A stretch of 64,000 nucleotides of DNA from Streptomyces sp. AC555_RSS877 (GCF_019049245.1 NZ_JAGMUK010000016.1:62001-126000), one strand, 5' to 3'. Counted from the stretch's first letter, positions 16,262 through 25,874 are shown. Numbers and translations are program-made. Notes: generated by a model from the sequence alone, not told the origin.

Positions 16262-17526
16262 GCCATGACCTCACGCGCACCTGCCGTGGCCAACGGCACC
16301 TCCGCCACCACCCGGAACAGCCCGCCGTCGGCCGGCCCCGCCTCCAGCGTCCCCTCCACCGCCGCCAGCCGTTCCCGCAGCCCGGCCAGCCCCGAACCGC
16401 CCGCACCGGAAGGGACGGACACCCCGTCCTTCCCACCGGCACCGGAGGGAACCGACGCCCCGTCGTTCTCCACCGTCAGGACCACCCACCCCTCCCTTTC
16501 CCGGACCCCGACCGCGCACCACCCGGCGTCCCCGTGCCGGAGCACGTTGGTCGTCGCCTCCCGCACCGCCCACGCGAGCGCCGACTGCACCTCGGCCGAC
16601 AGCCCGGTCACCTCGCCCCCGGTCACCTCGCAGCGGATCCCCGCGGCCGTCAACACCCCGTGCGCCCCGGCGAGTTCCACGCCCAGGTCGGCCTCCCGGT
16701 ACCCCCGTACGACATCCCGCACCTCGCGCTGCGACTCCTGCGCGATCCGCTGCACCTCGATCATCTGGTCGACGGCCTCGGCCCGCCCGCGCCGCGCCAA
16801 CTGCACGGCCAGCTCGCTCTTCAGGGCGATCACGGCGAGGTTGCGCCCCATGACGTCGTGCAGGTCGCGCCCGAACCGCAGCCGTTCCTCGGCGACAGCG
16901 AGCCGGGCGCGGGTCTCCCGGGCCTCGTCGAGTTCGTAGAAGGCGTCGAGGAGCCAGACGGAGAACACGGAGGTGAAGGCGAAGAGCGCGGAGCCGAACA
17001 GCACGGCCAGCGTGACGACCAGCGCGGCGGCCCCGGGGGCGCCCAGGGCGAGCGACACGGCGCCGGCGCCGGCCCCGAAACCGCCGACGAGTGCGTACAC
17101 GCGCCGCCGGTTGTGGACGCCGAGTGCGAGCGTGCCGGCGCCGAAGATCAGGACGACCCCGAAGACCCCGCCCGCCGCGCTGTCCACGCTCTCGCCGCCC
17201 GGCCCGTACTCCGCGATCGCGAGGGCCGCGCAGGCGACCGCGGCGGTGATCGCGCCGAGCGTCCACAGCAGCCGTACGGGCTGCTCACGCCGACCGCGCG
17301 TCCAGTCCAGCGCCCGCGACGCGGCCACCGCGCACACCGCCCCGTGGACGCCCACCATCAGCAGCAGCCAGCCCGCGAGCCACAGCTCGACCTGCCCGAA
17401 CCCGGTGAGCCCGATGGCCGCGATCTCCAGCACCGCGAAGAAGTGGAACGTCGACCGTGTGTAGGTCTCCACCTTCGCCGGTGTGCTCTTGCCCCGCCAC
17501 CATCTGGCCGGTCCCCGCACGTCCAT
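16258..17526 (-). CDS. DesK-type sensor histidine kinase
   Basis: A membrane kinase of 422 residues from the ATG at 17526 (GAGGAACGGGGG upstream). Five to six hydrophobic segments fill about 20-200. The HisKA_3 dimerisation domain has the phospho-acceptor His in RDLHDVMGRNLAVIALKSEL (about 222), and the HATPase domain follows (VREATTNVLRHG, GLAGLRERLAAVEG). Between the N box and the G2 box the sequence VPSGAGG occurs twice in a 13-residue tandem duplication, an unusual widening of the ATP lid. It probably senses membrane stress or a transported substrate and phosphorylates the coupled regulator. Confidence 0.92.
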   Translation of the reverse strand: MDVRGPARWWRGKSTPAKVETYTRSTFHFFAVLEIAAIGLTGFGQVELWLAGWLLLMVGVHGAVCAVAASRALDWTRGRREQPVRLLWTLGAITAAVACAALAIAEYGPGGESVDSAAGGVFGVVLIFGAGTLALGVHNRRRVYALVGGFGAGAGAVSLALGAPGAAALVVTLAVLFGSALFAFTSVFSVWLLDAFYELDEARETRARLAVAEERLRFGRDLHDVMGRNLAVIALKSELAVQLARRGRAEAVDQMIEVQRIAQESQREVRDVVRGYREADLGVELAGAHGVLTAAGIRCEVTGGEVTGLSAEVQSALAWAVREATTNVLRHGDAGWCAVGVREREGWVVLTVENDGASVPSGAGGKDGVSVPSGAGGSGLAGLRERLAAVEGTLEAGPADGGLFRVVAEVPLATAGAREVMA

Positions 17527-17537
17527 GCCCCCGTTCC

Positions 17538-18314
17538 TCAGCGTCGGGGCTCCCACCGGAACCACCGCCGTACAGCAAACACACCCAACACTGTCCAGGC
17601 CAGCCCGGTCAGCACGGCCCCCACCGCCTCGTACGCCGACAGCTCACCGGTCCACCCGCCCCGCACGAGCGTGATCACCGGTGTCAGCGGCAGCAGTTCG
17701 AGCACCGACGCCACCCGGTCGGGCATCAACTCCAGCGGTACGGCGACCCCGGATCCCACCATCGACGCCATCACGACCGGCATGGAGGTGACCTGCGCGC
17801 TCTCCACGGTACGCGTGAAACCCGCCGTCACAGCGGCCAGCGCCGCACACAGGACCAGTCCCAACCCGACTCCGAGCACCGCCAGTTGAGGAGCCGCAGG
17901 AACGGGTACGTCGAGGAGGACCGAGCAGGCCACCGCCAGGACCAGGCACTGCACCAGTCCCGTCGTGACGGCCGGCAGCGCGGCCCCGGCGAGGATCTCC
18001 CGGTCCCGCAGCTCGCCGGTGCGCAGCCGCTTGAGGACGAGTTCCTCGCGCCGCCCGACGAAGACGCCCACGAGCGCCGAGTACACGGCGAACAGCAGCG
18101 AGAACCCGATGGCCCCGGGCAGCAGCACCAGTCCGACGCTGAGCCCGGACCCTCCGAGGTCCATGTCCTCTACCAACGACCGCACACTGACCGGCAGCAC
18201 CAGCGGCACGAACACCGCCGTGACGATCATGCCCTTGCTCCGCCCGAACAGCGTCAGCTCGGCCCGCGCGAGCGCCGCGACACGCCCTGCCGGAGTGGTG
18301 ACGGTTCCACTCAT
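17538..18314 (-). CDS. ABC-2 type transporter permease
   Basis: A 258-residue integral membrane protein with six hydrophobic segments, typical of ABC-2 exporters (LVEDMDLGGSGLSVGLVLLP, then MPVVMASMVGSGVAVPLELM and a conserved PLTPVITLVRGGWTG loop). Its ATG overlaps the ATPase stop by 4 bp, and the kinase gene begins 12 bp after its own stop. It forms an exporter with the upstream ATPase. The substrate is unknown; related operons export lipids or peptides, or give antibiotic resistance. Confidence 0.9.
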   Translation of the reverse strand: MSGTVTTPAGRVAALARAELTLFGRSKGMIVTAVFVPLVLPVSVRSLVEDMDLGGSGLSVGLVLLPGAIGFSLLFAVYSALVGVFVGRREELVLKRLRTGELRDREILAGAALPAVTTGLVQCLVLAVACSVLLDVPVPAAPQLAVLGVGLGLVLCAALAAVTAGFTRTVESAQVTSMPVVMASMVGSGVAVPLELMPDRVASVLELLPLTPVITLVRGGWTGELSAYEAVGAVLTGLAWTVLGVFAVRRWFRWEPRR

Positions 18315-19294
18315 GACACGTACTCCTCAACAGTCCCAAGGCCCGCTTGAGTCTCAGGGCCCTCTTGTGATGCCGTCCGGGCAATCCTCAGGAACGCTTC
18401 CTCCAGCGACGCCGACCGCACATCGAGGCGGCCCAGCCCGACCCCGGCCCGCTCGGCCCACCCCAGCACCCCGGTGGCCGCCCGCTGCAGCTCCCGCGTC
18501 CGCAGCCGTACGACCTTCCCCTCGACCTCGTGCCCGCACACCCCCAGTTCACCGAGAGGCGGCAGATCCCCCAGGAAGTAGCCGTCGGGCAGCTCGAAGG
18601 AGATCCGGGACGGCTGCGCGGCGGTCACCTCGGCCGGTGTCCCCGCGGCCGCGATCCGCCCTTCGTGCAGGATGGCGAGCCGGTCGGCGAGGTCCTCGGC
18701 CTCCTCCAGGTAGTGCGTGGTCAGCAGCACGGTCGTCCCCCCGTCGCGCAGCGCGCGCACCAACTCCCAGGTCTCCCGGCGCCCTTCGGCGTCCAGGCCG
18801 GTCGTCGGCTCGTCCAGGAACAGCACCTCGGGCCTGCCGAGCAGCGCGAGCGCGAGGTCCAGGCGCCGCCGCTCACCCCCGGACAGCTGCTTCACCCGTA
18901 CGCCCGTCCTGCGCTCCAGCCCGACCAGCGTGAGCGCTTCTCCCTCGGGCCGGGCCCCGCTCACGCACCCGGCCCACATCCGCGCGGTCTCGGCGACGGT
19001 CAGCTCGGACGGAAAGCCGCCCTCCTGCAACATCACGCCCGTCCGGGGCCGTACGACGGCCCGCTCGGCGTAGGGATCATGGCCGAGGACCCGCACCCGC
19101 CCCGCGGCCGGCCGCGCGAGCCCTTCCAGCAGTTCCACCGTGGATGTCTTGCCCGCCCCGTTGGTGCCCAGCAGGGCGAAGATCTCGCCGCGGCGCACGG
19201 AGAAGGAGATTCCGCGTACTGCTTCGAACCCGCCCCCGTACACACGCCGCAGGTCAGTGACCTCAATCACGTGTTCGTGTCCGTCGGTTTCCAT
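18311..19294 (-). CDS. ABC transporter ATP-binding protein
   Basis: A 327-residue nucleotide-binding subunit: Walker A GTNGAGKTS (about 43-51), signature LSGGERRRLDLAL (about 139-151), Walker B VLFLDEPTTGLD (about 159-170) and switch His in LLTTHYLEEAEDLADRL. The last 100 residues form the DrrA-like C-terminal extension ending in SLEEAFLRIAR. It is the first gene of the operon ATPase, permease, kinase, regulator. The ATG at 19294 has GAAGG upstream. No promoter motif could be fixed with confidence. Confidence 0.94.
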   Translation of the reverse strand: METDGHEHVIEVTDLRRVYGGGFEAVRGISFSVRRGEIFALLGTNGAGKTSTVELLEGLARPAAGRVRVLGHDPYAERAVVRPRTGVMLQEGGFPSELTVAETARMWAGCVSGARPEGEALTLVGLERRTGVRVKQLSGGERRRLDLALALLGRPEVLFLDEPTTGLDAEGRRETWELVRALRDGGTTVLLTTHYLEEAEDLADRLAILHEGRIAAAGTPAEVTAAQPSRISFELPDGYFLGDLPPLGELGVCGHEVEGKVVRLRTRELQRAATGVLGWAERAGVGLGRLDVRSASLEEAFLRIARTASQEGPETQAGLGTVEEYVS

Positions 19295-19408
19295 GCCTTC
19301 AGCCTTCCGCCGACACGGGCCCGGCAGCAGTGCGGGCTGTCATCAGTCGGCATGACAAATGTCAGAAGACCGCGCGCCGCGCACACGCACCGGGCGCAGG
19401 AGGAGCAC

Positions 19409-19443
19409 GAAAAGGACCCCGGTCAATGACCGGGGTCCTTTTC
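19409..19443. terminator. Terminator downstream of tRNA-Gly copy 2
   Basis: Near-perfect 17-bp arms (19409-19425 and 19427-19443) form a long hairpin with T-rich ends on both strands. It lies just past the 3' end of the minus-strand tRNA-Gly. Confidence 0.85.
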
Positions 19444-19447
19444 ATGG

Positions 19448-19520
19448 AGCGGACGACCAGGTTCGAACTGGCGACCTCAACCTTGGCAAGGTTGCGCTCT
19501 ACCAACTGAGCTACGTCCGC
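19448..19520 (-). tRNA. tRNA-Gly (anticodon GCC), copy 2
   Basis: 73 nt with the same cloverleaf and anticodon loop TTGCCAA as the copy at 15551-15623. It is probably cotranscribed with tRNA-Gly(TCC) 80 bp upstream. Confidence 0.95.
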
Positions 19521-19600
19521 ATTGCCTCCGACCGGCTCTCACCGATCGGCGCGAGCACCATCCTACCTGATCCACAAGAGTGGTCGAGCTGGTGGTGCAG

Positions 19601-19672
19601 AGCGGGTGACAGGAATTGCACACTGCGCCTTCCCCCTGGAAGGGGGATGTTCTACTACTGAACTACACCCGC
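19601..19672 (-). tRNA. tRNA-Gly (anticodon TCC)
   Basis: 72 nt on the minus strand: acceptor GCGGGTG/CACCCGC, anticodon stem CCCCC/GGGGG with loop TTCCAGG-type sequence giving anticodon TCC (codon GGA), T loop TTCCTGT-like region with GCAATTCC. It is the first gene of a two-tRNA unit. Confidence 0.92.
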
Positions 19673-19806
19673 GTGTACTTCGGAGCCGGGCCTTTCGGCC
19701 TTGCCCCTCGGCGTGCTTCAGACTCTAGCTGACCAGGAGGGGTGCTGCGCAAGTCGGCTGTCCTCAGGGCCCGGTGACGGACCCTGAGCAGCAACCGAGG
19801 CGGCTG

Positions 19807-20124
19807 TCACTGCGCGGCGGCGAATGCCTCGTAGACCTTCTTGGGGATCCGCCCGCGCGCCGGGACGTCCATCTTGTTGGCCTGGGCCCAGGCCCGGACG
19901 GCCGCCGGGTCGGGTGCGATCTCCGTCTGCCGGTAGGCCTTGCCCGACCTCGACCGCTTGCGGCCGGCCTCCACGTACGGCTCGAGCGTCTCACGCAGTT
20001 TCTTGGCATTGATCTGGTTCAGGTCGATCTCGTACGACTTGCCGTCGAGTCCGAAGGCGATCGTTTCCGCCGCTTCCGAGCCGTCGATGTCGTCAAAGAG
20101 AGTGACCACGACACGCTGCGCCAC
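19807..20124 (-). CDS. lsr2: Nucleoid-associated xenogeneic silencer Lsr2
   Basis: Lsr2 binds AT-rich DNA, bridges it and silences foreign genes, including many Streptomyces biosynthetic clusters. It is 105 residues. The N-terminal dimerisation domain starts MAQRVVVTLFDDIDGSEA, and the C-terminal DNA-binding domain contains IAPDPAAVRAWAQANKMDV with the RGRIP minor-groove hook near residue 92-96. GTG start with AAGGGA upstream. A 14-bp perfect palindrome lies within the 60 bp before the start codon. Confidence 0.96.
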   Translation of the reverse strand: MAQRVVVTLFDDIDGSEAAETIAFGLDGKSYEIDLNQINAKKLRETLEPYVEAGRKRSRSGKAYRQTEIAPDPAAVRAWAQANKMDVPARGRIPKKVYEAFAAAQ

Positions 20125-20475
20125 GAATATCGGTCCCTTCGTGCGGCATCTCCGCGATGACGTGCCAGGACGTCCTGGAGATGCCGACTGTCCGCCTGTT
20201 ATTGGGCAAAGTATCGGCTATTACCAATTCATTTGTACAGTGCTCGGCATTGCATTGTGAAGCTCGACTAAATCTGCCCGCGTGTCTCGGGCGCAATAGG
20301 CGTGGTGCATCGATTCGGGATCTTTCCCTGAACTTTTCGTGAAGGCGCCCTCCCGATACCGGATCGTGACAGCCGTCACGTAGTTTCCTACAACTCTACC
20401 CGCGTAGAAATTTTGTGCGGGTAGTCTGAAGACACCTGCAGGAACCTGCTCAGCACCACAACACCGGGAGTGCCA
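20125..20475. promoter_or_regulatory. Divergent lsr2-purS control region with three palindromes
   Basis: This 350-bp region is much richer in AT than its surroundings. It contains CCAGGACGTCCTGG (20165-20178) nested in a 10-bp inverted repeat (20144-20153 with 20177-20186) near lsr2, the palindrome GTGACAGCCGTCAC (20366-20379), and CTACCCGC/GCGGGTAG arms (20396-20403 with 20417-20424) about 50-80 bp before purS. The sites probably serve lsr2 and the purSQL operon. No binding protein can be named from sequence alone, although the second has the BldD-like GTGAC-N4-GTCAC form. Confidence 0.5.
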
Positions 20476-20739
20476 GTGGCACGCGTCGTAGTCGACGTCA
20501 TGCTCAAGCCGGAGATCCTCGACCCCCAGGGCCAGGCGGTGCAGCGCGCACTGCCGCGGCTGGGTTTCGAAGGCATCTCGGACGTACGTCAGGGAAAGCG
20601 ATTCGAACTGGAAGTTGACGGGCCGGTCGACGAGGCCACGCTCGCCCGCATCCACGATCTCGCGGAATCCTTCCTCGCCAACACCGTGATCGAGGACTTC
20701 ACCGTCAAGGTGGAGGAAGTCGCGGAGGCCGCGAAGTGA
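20476..20739 (+). CDS. purS: FGAM synthase subunit PurS
   Basis: The small 87-residue subunit of the three-part FGAM synthase, which links PurQ and PurL and helps ammonia transfer. Typical sequence is [20 protein letters not shown] followed by IEDFTV near the end. I chose GTG at 20476 ([10 protein letters not shown]), matching the usual N-terminus, with GGGAG 5 nt upstream; another in-frame GTG is 6 nt earlier. The stop overlaps the purQ start by 4 bp. Confidence 0.95.
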   Translation: MARVVVDVMLKPEILDPQGQAVQRALPRLGFEGISDVRQGKRFELEVDGPVDEATLARIHDLAESFLANTVIEDFTVKVEEVAEAAK

Positions 20740-21416
20740 CCGCTCGTATTGGCGTCGTCACTTTCCCGGGCAGCCTCGACGACCGGGACACCCAGCGCGC
20801 GATCCGCCTCGCGGGCGCCGAGCCGGTCGCCCTGTGGCACAAGGACAAGGACCTCCACCAGGTCGACGCCGTGGTGCTGTGCGGCGGTTTCTCCTACGGC
20901 GACTACCTGCGGGCCGGCGCCATCGCCCGCTTCTCGCCGGTGATGGAGCCCCTCATCGAGCAGGCCAAGGCCGGACTGCCGGTCCTCGGTATCTGCAACG
21001 GCTTCCAGATCCTCACCGAGGCCCACCTGCTCCCGGGCGGGATGCTCGGCAACGACCACCTCCACTTCATCTGCCGCGACCAGAAGCTGCGGGTGGAGAA
21101 CGCGGACACCGCCTGGACGACCGACTACACGGCCGGCCAGGAGATCAACATTCCGCTGAAGAACATGGACGGCCGGTACGTCGCCGACGAGTACACGCTC
21201 GACAAGCTGGAGGGCGAGGGCCGCGTCGCGTTCCGCTACGTCGACTTCAACCCGAACGGCTCCCTGCGGGACATCGCCGGCATCAGCAACGAGGCCGGCA
21301 ACGTCGTGGGCCTGATGCCGCACCCGGAGCACGCCGTGGAGCCGCTGATCGGCACCGGCCGCACCGACGGCCTCCCCTTCTTCACCTCGATCCTCAAGAA
21401 GCTGGTCAACGCATGA
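20736..21416 (+). CDS. purQ: FGAM synthase glutaminase subunit PurQ
   Basis: The class I glutamine amidotransferase subunit of FGAM synthase, 226 residues. The nucleophile Cys is in [10 protein letters not shown] (about residue 88), and the His and Glu of the triad are in [10 protein letters not shown] (about 195-199). It supplies ammonia to PurL. Its GTG start overlaps the purS stop by 4 bp and its stop overlaps the purL start by 4 bp, so the three subunits are made in fixed ratio. Confidence 0.97.
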   Translation: MTARIGVVTFPGSLDDRDTQRAIRLAGAEPVALWHKDKDLHQVDAVVLCGGFSYGDYLRAGAIARFSPVMEPLIEQAKAGLPVLGICNGFQILTEAHLLPGGMLGNDHLHFICRDQKLRVENADTAWTTDYTAGQEINIPLKNMDGRYVADEYTLDKLEGEGRVAFRYVDFNPNGSLRDIAGISNEAGNVVGLMPHPEHAVEPLIGTGRTDGLPFFTSILKKLVNA

Positions 21417-23671
21417 GCCGGACGCCTCTGGACACGGTCGAGCACGCGACCGCGACCCCCGACGTCGAGCTGCCCTGGGCCGAACTCGGTCTGAAGAAGG
21501 ACGAGTACGAGCGGGTCGTGGAGATCCTGGGCCGCCGGCCCACCGGTGCCGAGCTCGCCATGTACTCCGTCATGTGGTCCGAGCACTGCTCGTACAAGTC
21601 GTCGAAGGTGCACCTGCGCCAGTTCGGCGAGAAGGCCCCGCAGTCCGACGCCCTGCTGGTCGGCATCGGTGAGAACGCCGGTGTCGTCGACGTCGGCCAG
21701 GGCTACGCGGTCACCTTCAAGGTCGAGTCGCACAACCACCCGTCGTACGTGGAGCCGTACCAGGGTGCCGCGACCGGTGTCGGCGGCATCGTCCGCGACA
21801 TCATCGCGATGGGCGCCCGCCCGGTCGCCGTCGTGGACCCCCTCCGTTTCGGTGCTGCCGACCACCCCGACACCAAGCGCGTGCTGCCCGGTGTCGTCGC
21901 CGGCATCGGCGGCTACGGCAACTGCCTGGGCCTGCCGAACATCGGCGGCGAGGTCGTCTTCGACGCCTGCTACCAGGGCAACCCGCTGGTCAACGCCGGT
22001 GCCATCGGTGTGATGCGGCACGAGGACATCCACCTCGCGAAGGCGTCCGGCGCGGGCAACAAGGTCATCCTGTACGGGGCCCGCACGGGCGGCGACGGCA
22101 TCGGCGGCGCGTCGATCCTCGCCTCGGAGACCTTCGACGACGCCAAGCCGTCGAAGCGTCCGGCCGTCCAGGTGGGCGACCCCTTCCAGGAGAAGCTGCT
22201 CATCGAGTGCACCCTGGAGGCGTTCAAGGAGAAGCTGGTCGTCGGCATCCAGGACCTGGGTGCGGCGGGACTGTCCTGCGCCACCAGCGAGCTGGCGTCC
22301 AACGGCTCCGGCGGCATGCGCGTCACCCTGGACGACGTACCGCTGCGCGACTCCACCCTCTCGCCCGAGGAAATCCTCATGAGCGAGTCGCAGGAGCGCA
22401 TGTGCGCGGTCGTCGAGCCGGGCAAGGTCGACCGCTTCCTGGAGATCTGCGACAAGTGGGACGTCATCGCCACCGTCATCGGTGAGGTGACCGACGGCGA
22501 CCGCCTGGAGATCTACTGGCACGGCGGCAAGATCGTCGACGTCGACCCGCGGACCGTCGCCCACGACGGCCCGGTCTACGAGCGTCCCTACGCCCGCCCG
22601 TCCTGGCAGGACGCGCTCCAGGCGGACGACGCGAACAAGCTGCCCCGCCCGCAGACGAGCGAGGAGCTGAGGGACCAGGTCCTGCAGCTGGTGTCGTCCC
22701 CGAACCAGGCCTCCAAGTCCTGGATCACCTCCCAGTACGATCACTTCGTGCAGGGCAACACGGTGCTGGCCCAGCCCGAGGACTCGGGCATGATCCGCAT
22801 CGACGAGGAGACCGGGCTCGGCGTCGCCATCGCGACCGACGGCAACGGCCGCTACGCCAAGCTCGACCCGTACGCGGGCGCGCAGCTGGCGCTCTCGGAG
22901 GCGTACCGGAACGTGGCGACGACCGGTGCCAAGCCGCTCGCCGTCTCCGACTGCCTGAACTTCGGTTCGCCCGAGGACCCGGCGGTCATGTGGCAGTTCG
23001 CGGAGGCCATCCGTGGTCTCGCCGACGCCTGCCAGCAGCTCGGCACCCCGGTGACCGGCGGCAACGTCTCCCTTTACAACCAGACGGGCGAGGTGGCCAT
23101 CCACCCCACCCCGGTGGTCGCGGTCCTGGGCGTCATCGACGACGTCGCCCGCCGCACGCCGGTCGCCTTCCAGGAAGAGGGGCAGCTGCTCTACCTCCTC
23201 GGCGACACGCGTGAGGAGTTCGGCGGCTCGGCCTGGTCGCAGGTCGTGCACGACCACCTCGGCGGGCTGCCGCCGAAGGTCGACCTGGAGCGGGAGCGGC
23301 TGCTGGCCGAGATCCTGATCTCCGCCTCCCGCGACGGCATGATCGACTCCGCGCACGACCTGTCCGACGGCGGCCTGATCCAGGCCGTGGTCGAGTCGGC
23401 GCTGCTCGGACGCAAGGGCGCGCGTCTGGTCGTACCGGACGGGCTCGACGCCTTCACCTTCCTCTTCTCGGAGTCGGCCGGCCGCGCGGTCGTCGCCGTG
23501 CCCCGCTCGGAAGAGCTCCGCTTCAACGACATGTGCGGCGCGCGCGGTCTGCCCGTCACCCGCATCGGTGTCGTGGACGGGGAGACGGTCGAGCTTCAGG
23601 GCGAGTTCGAGCTGTCGCTGGAGGAGCTGCGCGAGGTGCACGAGCGGACGATTCCGGCGCTGCTCGCGTAA
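21413..23671 (+). CDS. purL: FGAM synthase large subunit PurL
   Basis: The 752-residue catalytic subunit that converts FGAR, ATP and ammonia into FGAM, of the short PurL type that works with PurS and PurQ. Two PurM-like halves are visible: [13 protein letters not shown] (about 58-70), VESHNHPS (about 103-110), and a second half with [14 protein letters not shown] and [16 protein letters not shown] used the ATG at 21413 ([12 protein letters not shown]), which overlaps purQ by 4 bp. The frame stays open much further upstream, but only through shadow sequence. Confidence 0.97.
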   Translation: MSRTPLDTVEHATATPDVELPWAELGLKKDEYERVVEILGRRPTGAELAMYSVMWSEHCSYKSSKVHLRQFGEKAPQSDALLVGIGENAGVVDVGQGYAVTFKVESHNHPSYVEPYQGAATGVGGIVRDIIAMGARPVAVVDPLRFGAADHPDTKRVLPGVVAGIGGYGNCLGLPNIGGEVVFDACYQGNPLVNAGAIGVMRHEDIHLAKASGAGNKVILYGARTGGDGIGGASILASETFDDAKPSKRPAVQVGDPFQEKLLIECTLEAFKEKLVVGIQDLGAAGLSCATSELASNGSGGMRVTLDDVPLRDSTLSPEEILMSESQERMCAVVEPGKVDRFLEICDKWDVIATVIGEVTDGDRLEIYWHGGKIVDVDPRTVAHDGPVYERPYARPSWQDALQADDANKLPRPQTSEELRDQVLQLVSSPNQASKSWITSQYDHFVQGNTVLAQPEDSGMIRIDEETGLGVAIATDGNGRYAKLDPYAGAQLALSEAYRNVATTGAKPLAVSDCLNFGSPEDPAVMWQFAEAIRGLADACQQLGTPVTGGNVSLYNQTGEVAIHPTPVVAVLGVIDDVARRTPVAFQEEGQLLYLLGDTREEFGGSAWSQVVHDHLGGLPPKVDLERERLLAEILISASRDGMIDSAHDLSDGGLIQAVVESALLGRKGARLVVPDGLDAFTFLFSESAGRAVVAVPRSEELRFNDMCGARGLPVTRIGVVDGETVELQGEFELSLEELREVHERTIPALLA

Positions 23672-23683
23672 GTACGCCTACGG

Positions 23684-23728
23684 AAGGCCCCGTCCGGACC
23701 CTGGGTTCCAGGAGGAGGACGGGGCCTT
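23684..23728 (+). terminator. Terminator of purSQL operon
   Basis: Perfect 12-bp arms (23684-23695 and 23717-23728) begin 12 bp after the purL stop and end in a short T run, with a smaller inner pairing in the loop. Confidence 0.8.
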
Positions 23729-23794
23729 TGCGCGCGTTGTCAGTGGCGGCTGTTGATTTCGGCAGTCCGTGGGTGGTGGGGGACGGGGGAGCGG

Positions 23795-24994
23795 GTGCGG
23801 AAGTACGTCAACGTGTTGCTGTGTCTGGTTGCTGTCGCCGGCGCCGGGTGGAGCGGGCCGGTGCTGTGGGACGAGTGGCAGACGTATCGGGCGGTGGGCG
23901 CCGGGTGCGCGGACCTCGTGCCGGTCGGCGACGTGAGGGGCATGGACCACGCCAGTACGGTCCTGCGCAACCGTGCCTCCCTCGACCCGGACGCCCTGCC
24001 GTCCGACTGCCTGATACAGAACGCGGGCGAGGACGGCGACGCCTACGGCGCGCTCCTCTTCCAGGCACGGGTCGACGCGGGTCCCGGCAGCGGCCGTGAC
24101 GTGATCGTCTCCGCCCCGGGCTCCGAGCTCGCCGAGCGGTTCGCCCGCGCCGACGTGCCCATCGGGGACGGGGCGTCGGGCCTCGCCGGGCCGAGTGAGG
24201 CCACCGTGCGGCTGAACTGCTCCGACGGCAGGTACCGGGGCAGGGCGGCGGAGCGCATCGAGGTCACCGCCTCGGCGGCGTACACCGGTACGCCGCCGTA
24301 CTACCCGAAGCCCGCCACCTCCGGCGACCGCGACCGCATGGCCTCCGTCGCCGTCACCGCGGCCAACCGCCTCGCCGACCGCCTCGGCTGCTCCGACCGC
24401 CTGCCCGAGCCCTCCGCCGACCTTCCGGCGGTCCCCGAATTCACGGCCGCCGGCCGGGCCGACGGCACCTGCGCCTGGTACGCACGTACGGAGTGGCCCT
24501 CACGCGAGCAACTCTGGCTGCCGGACGAGGCGATGGGCGCCCCTGCCGACGCGCACGCCTGGCGTGAGCGCTGCGCCCTGCGGCTGTCCACCGACCGGGC
24601 CCGCACCCTGTTCGACGCGGCCCACGCCGGCACCGAGGGCGTCGACGAAGGCGACGCGCCCACCGGTGACCGGGACGAGGCGTGGTGGGCCGACGTCCAG
24701 ACCTTCTACGACCAGGCCACCCCGGACGTCTTCGTCGGCGACACCGGCTCCGCCAAGGCCACCGACTCCCCGATCGAGCCCGGCACCGCGGGCCGGCACG
24801 AGGACACGGGCCTGTGGTGGGCCTCCTCGGTGTGTGACGGCTCCCCCGCCGTCCACGTCCTGCGCGTCCACTACGGCTACGACTCGTGGTCCTCGCGCGC
24901 GGCTCCCCACCTCATGCCGCTCTTCCGGGGGTACGTCACCGATGTCGCCGCCCGCCGCGGCTGCACGGACCTGAAGTTCCCGGGCACGGACTGA
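23795..24994 (+). CDS. Membrane-anchored secreted protein of unknown function
   Basis: A 399-residue protein that I cannot name. The GTG at 23795 (MRKYVNVLLCLVAVAGAGW) follows a GGGGGAG. One N-terminal hydrophobic segment (about 4-22) should anchor it outside the cell. The rest is a Cys-containing extracellular region with about eight cysteines, including NCSDGRY, LGCSDRLP, GTCAWYA and RRGCTDL, probably forming disulfides. The order suggests two related halves. It stands between purL and the gene at 25019 on the same strand but after a terminator, so it likely has its own promoter. Confidence 0.75.
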   Translation: MRKYVNVLLCLVAVAGAGWSGPVLWDEWQTYRAVGAGCADLVPVGDVRGMDHASTVLRNRASLDPDALPSDCLIQNAGEDGDAYGALLFQARVDAGPGSGRDVIVSAPGSELAERFARADVPIGDGASGLAGPSEATVRLNCSDGRYRGRAAERIEVTASAAYTGTPPYYPKPATSGDRDRMASVAVTAANRLADRLGCSDRLPEPSADLPAVPEFTAAGRADGTCAWYARTEWPSREQLWLPDEAMGAPADAHAWRERCALRLSTDRARTLFDAAHAGTEGVDEGDAPTGDRDEAWWADVQTFYDQATPDVFVGDTGSAKATDSPIEPGTAGRHEDTGLWWASSVCDGSPAVHVLRVHYGYDSWSSRAAPHLMPLFRGYVTDVAARRGCTDLKFPGTD

Positions 24995-25018
24995 TGCAGC
25001 CCGCCTAGGCTGACCCCC

Positions 25019-25816
25019 ATGCCACCGGCCAAGAAGCGCCCCCGCGCCTATGACCCCGCCAGGATCCGCACGGCCGTGCTCGCCCAGTTCGGGAATGTCC
25101 GAGACGCCGTACTCGCTCTCAGCCCCGACCAGCTCGCCGCCCCCACCCGGCTCGGCGACTGGACCGTGCGGGACCTGGCCGCGCACCTCACGATGGCCGT
25201 CGAGACGGTCAGCCGGAACCTGCGGCGCCCGGAGCCCCCCAAGGCGGAACTCGCGCTGCTGGACTGGCCCTTCGCGACCGCCGTACGCGCCGCCGACATC
25301 GCCGAGGACACGAAGGAGCTGGCCAGGGCCAACCCCGACCTCGACGTCCTCTACGCCGGTACGGAACAGCGGCTCAGGGAAGCCCTCGCGAGCGCACCCG
25401 GTGCCCGCCTCCTCGCCACCCGGACCGGTGCCATCAGCCTCGCGGACTACCTGGTCACCCGTACCGTCGAACTAGTCGTCCACACCGACGACCTGAACGT
25501 CGCCGTCCCCGGCCTCGACATCCCCCACGACCGCCAGGCCCTCGCCGCAGCCACCCGCCTCCTCGCCGACGCGCTCGCCGCCAAGGCCCCCGGCGGCTCC
25601 ACCGAGGTACGGATCCCGCCGTACGCCGTCGTCCAGTGCGTCGAGGGGCCCCGGCACACCCGCGGCACCCCGCCGAACGTCGTCGAGACCGACCCGCTGA
25701 CCTGGATCCGCCTCGCCACCGGGCGCCTGACCTGGAAGGACGCGCTCGACGAGGCGAAGGTCAGGGCGAGCGGGGAGCGGGCGGACCTCGGCGGACTGCT
25801 GCCGCTGCTGAGCTGA
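25019..25816 (+). CDS. DinB/maleylpyruvate isomerase-type protein with SCP2-like end
   Basis: A 265-residue protein of the actinobacterial DinB-like superfamily. The first 170 residues carry the mycothiol-dependent maleylpyruvate isomerase N-terminal signature (TRLGDWTVRDLAAHLT with His, and VTRTVELVVHTDDLN with a second His). The last 90 residues look like a sterol-carrier (SCP2) fold ending in DPLTWIRLATGRLTW. The real substrate is unknown; members use mycothiol or are annotated only by family. A TAGGCT -10 box at 25006-25011 is 7 nt before the ATG, in the same TAGGCTGACCCCC context as purD, so the message may be leaderless. Confidence 0.85.
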   Translation: MPPAKKRPRAYDPARIRTAVLAQFGNVRDAVLALSPDQLAAPTRLGDWTVRDLAAHLTMAVETVSRNLRRPEPPKAELALLDWPFATAVRAADIAEDTKELARANPDLDVLYAGTEQRLREALASAPGARLLATRTGAISLADYLVTRTVELVVHTDDLNVAVPGLDIPHDRQALAAATRLLADALAAKAPGGSTEVRIPPYAVVQCVEGPRHTRGTPPNVVETDPLTWIRLATGRLTWKDALDEAKVRASGERADLGGLLPLLS

Positions 25817-25874
25817 CGGCGGCGGAACGGCGGCAGAGGGGAACCAACCACCCCACCCGCCCCGTCGAATCGGC

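Noticed and set aside
20340..20470. Riboswitch before purS
   Set aside because: Apart from the two palindromes I see no known purine, ppGpp or PRPP riboswitch core; the arms look more like protein operators.
20834..21412. Upstream extension of purL
   Set aside because: It is a shadow of purQ; the ATG at 21413 with 4-bp overlap gives the usual PurL start.
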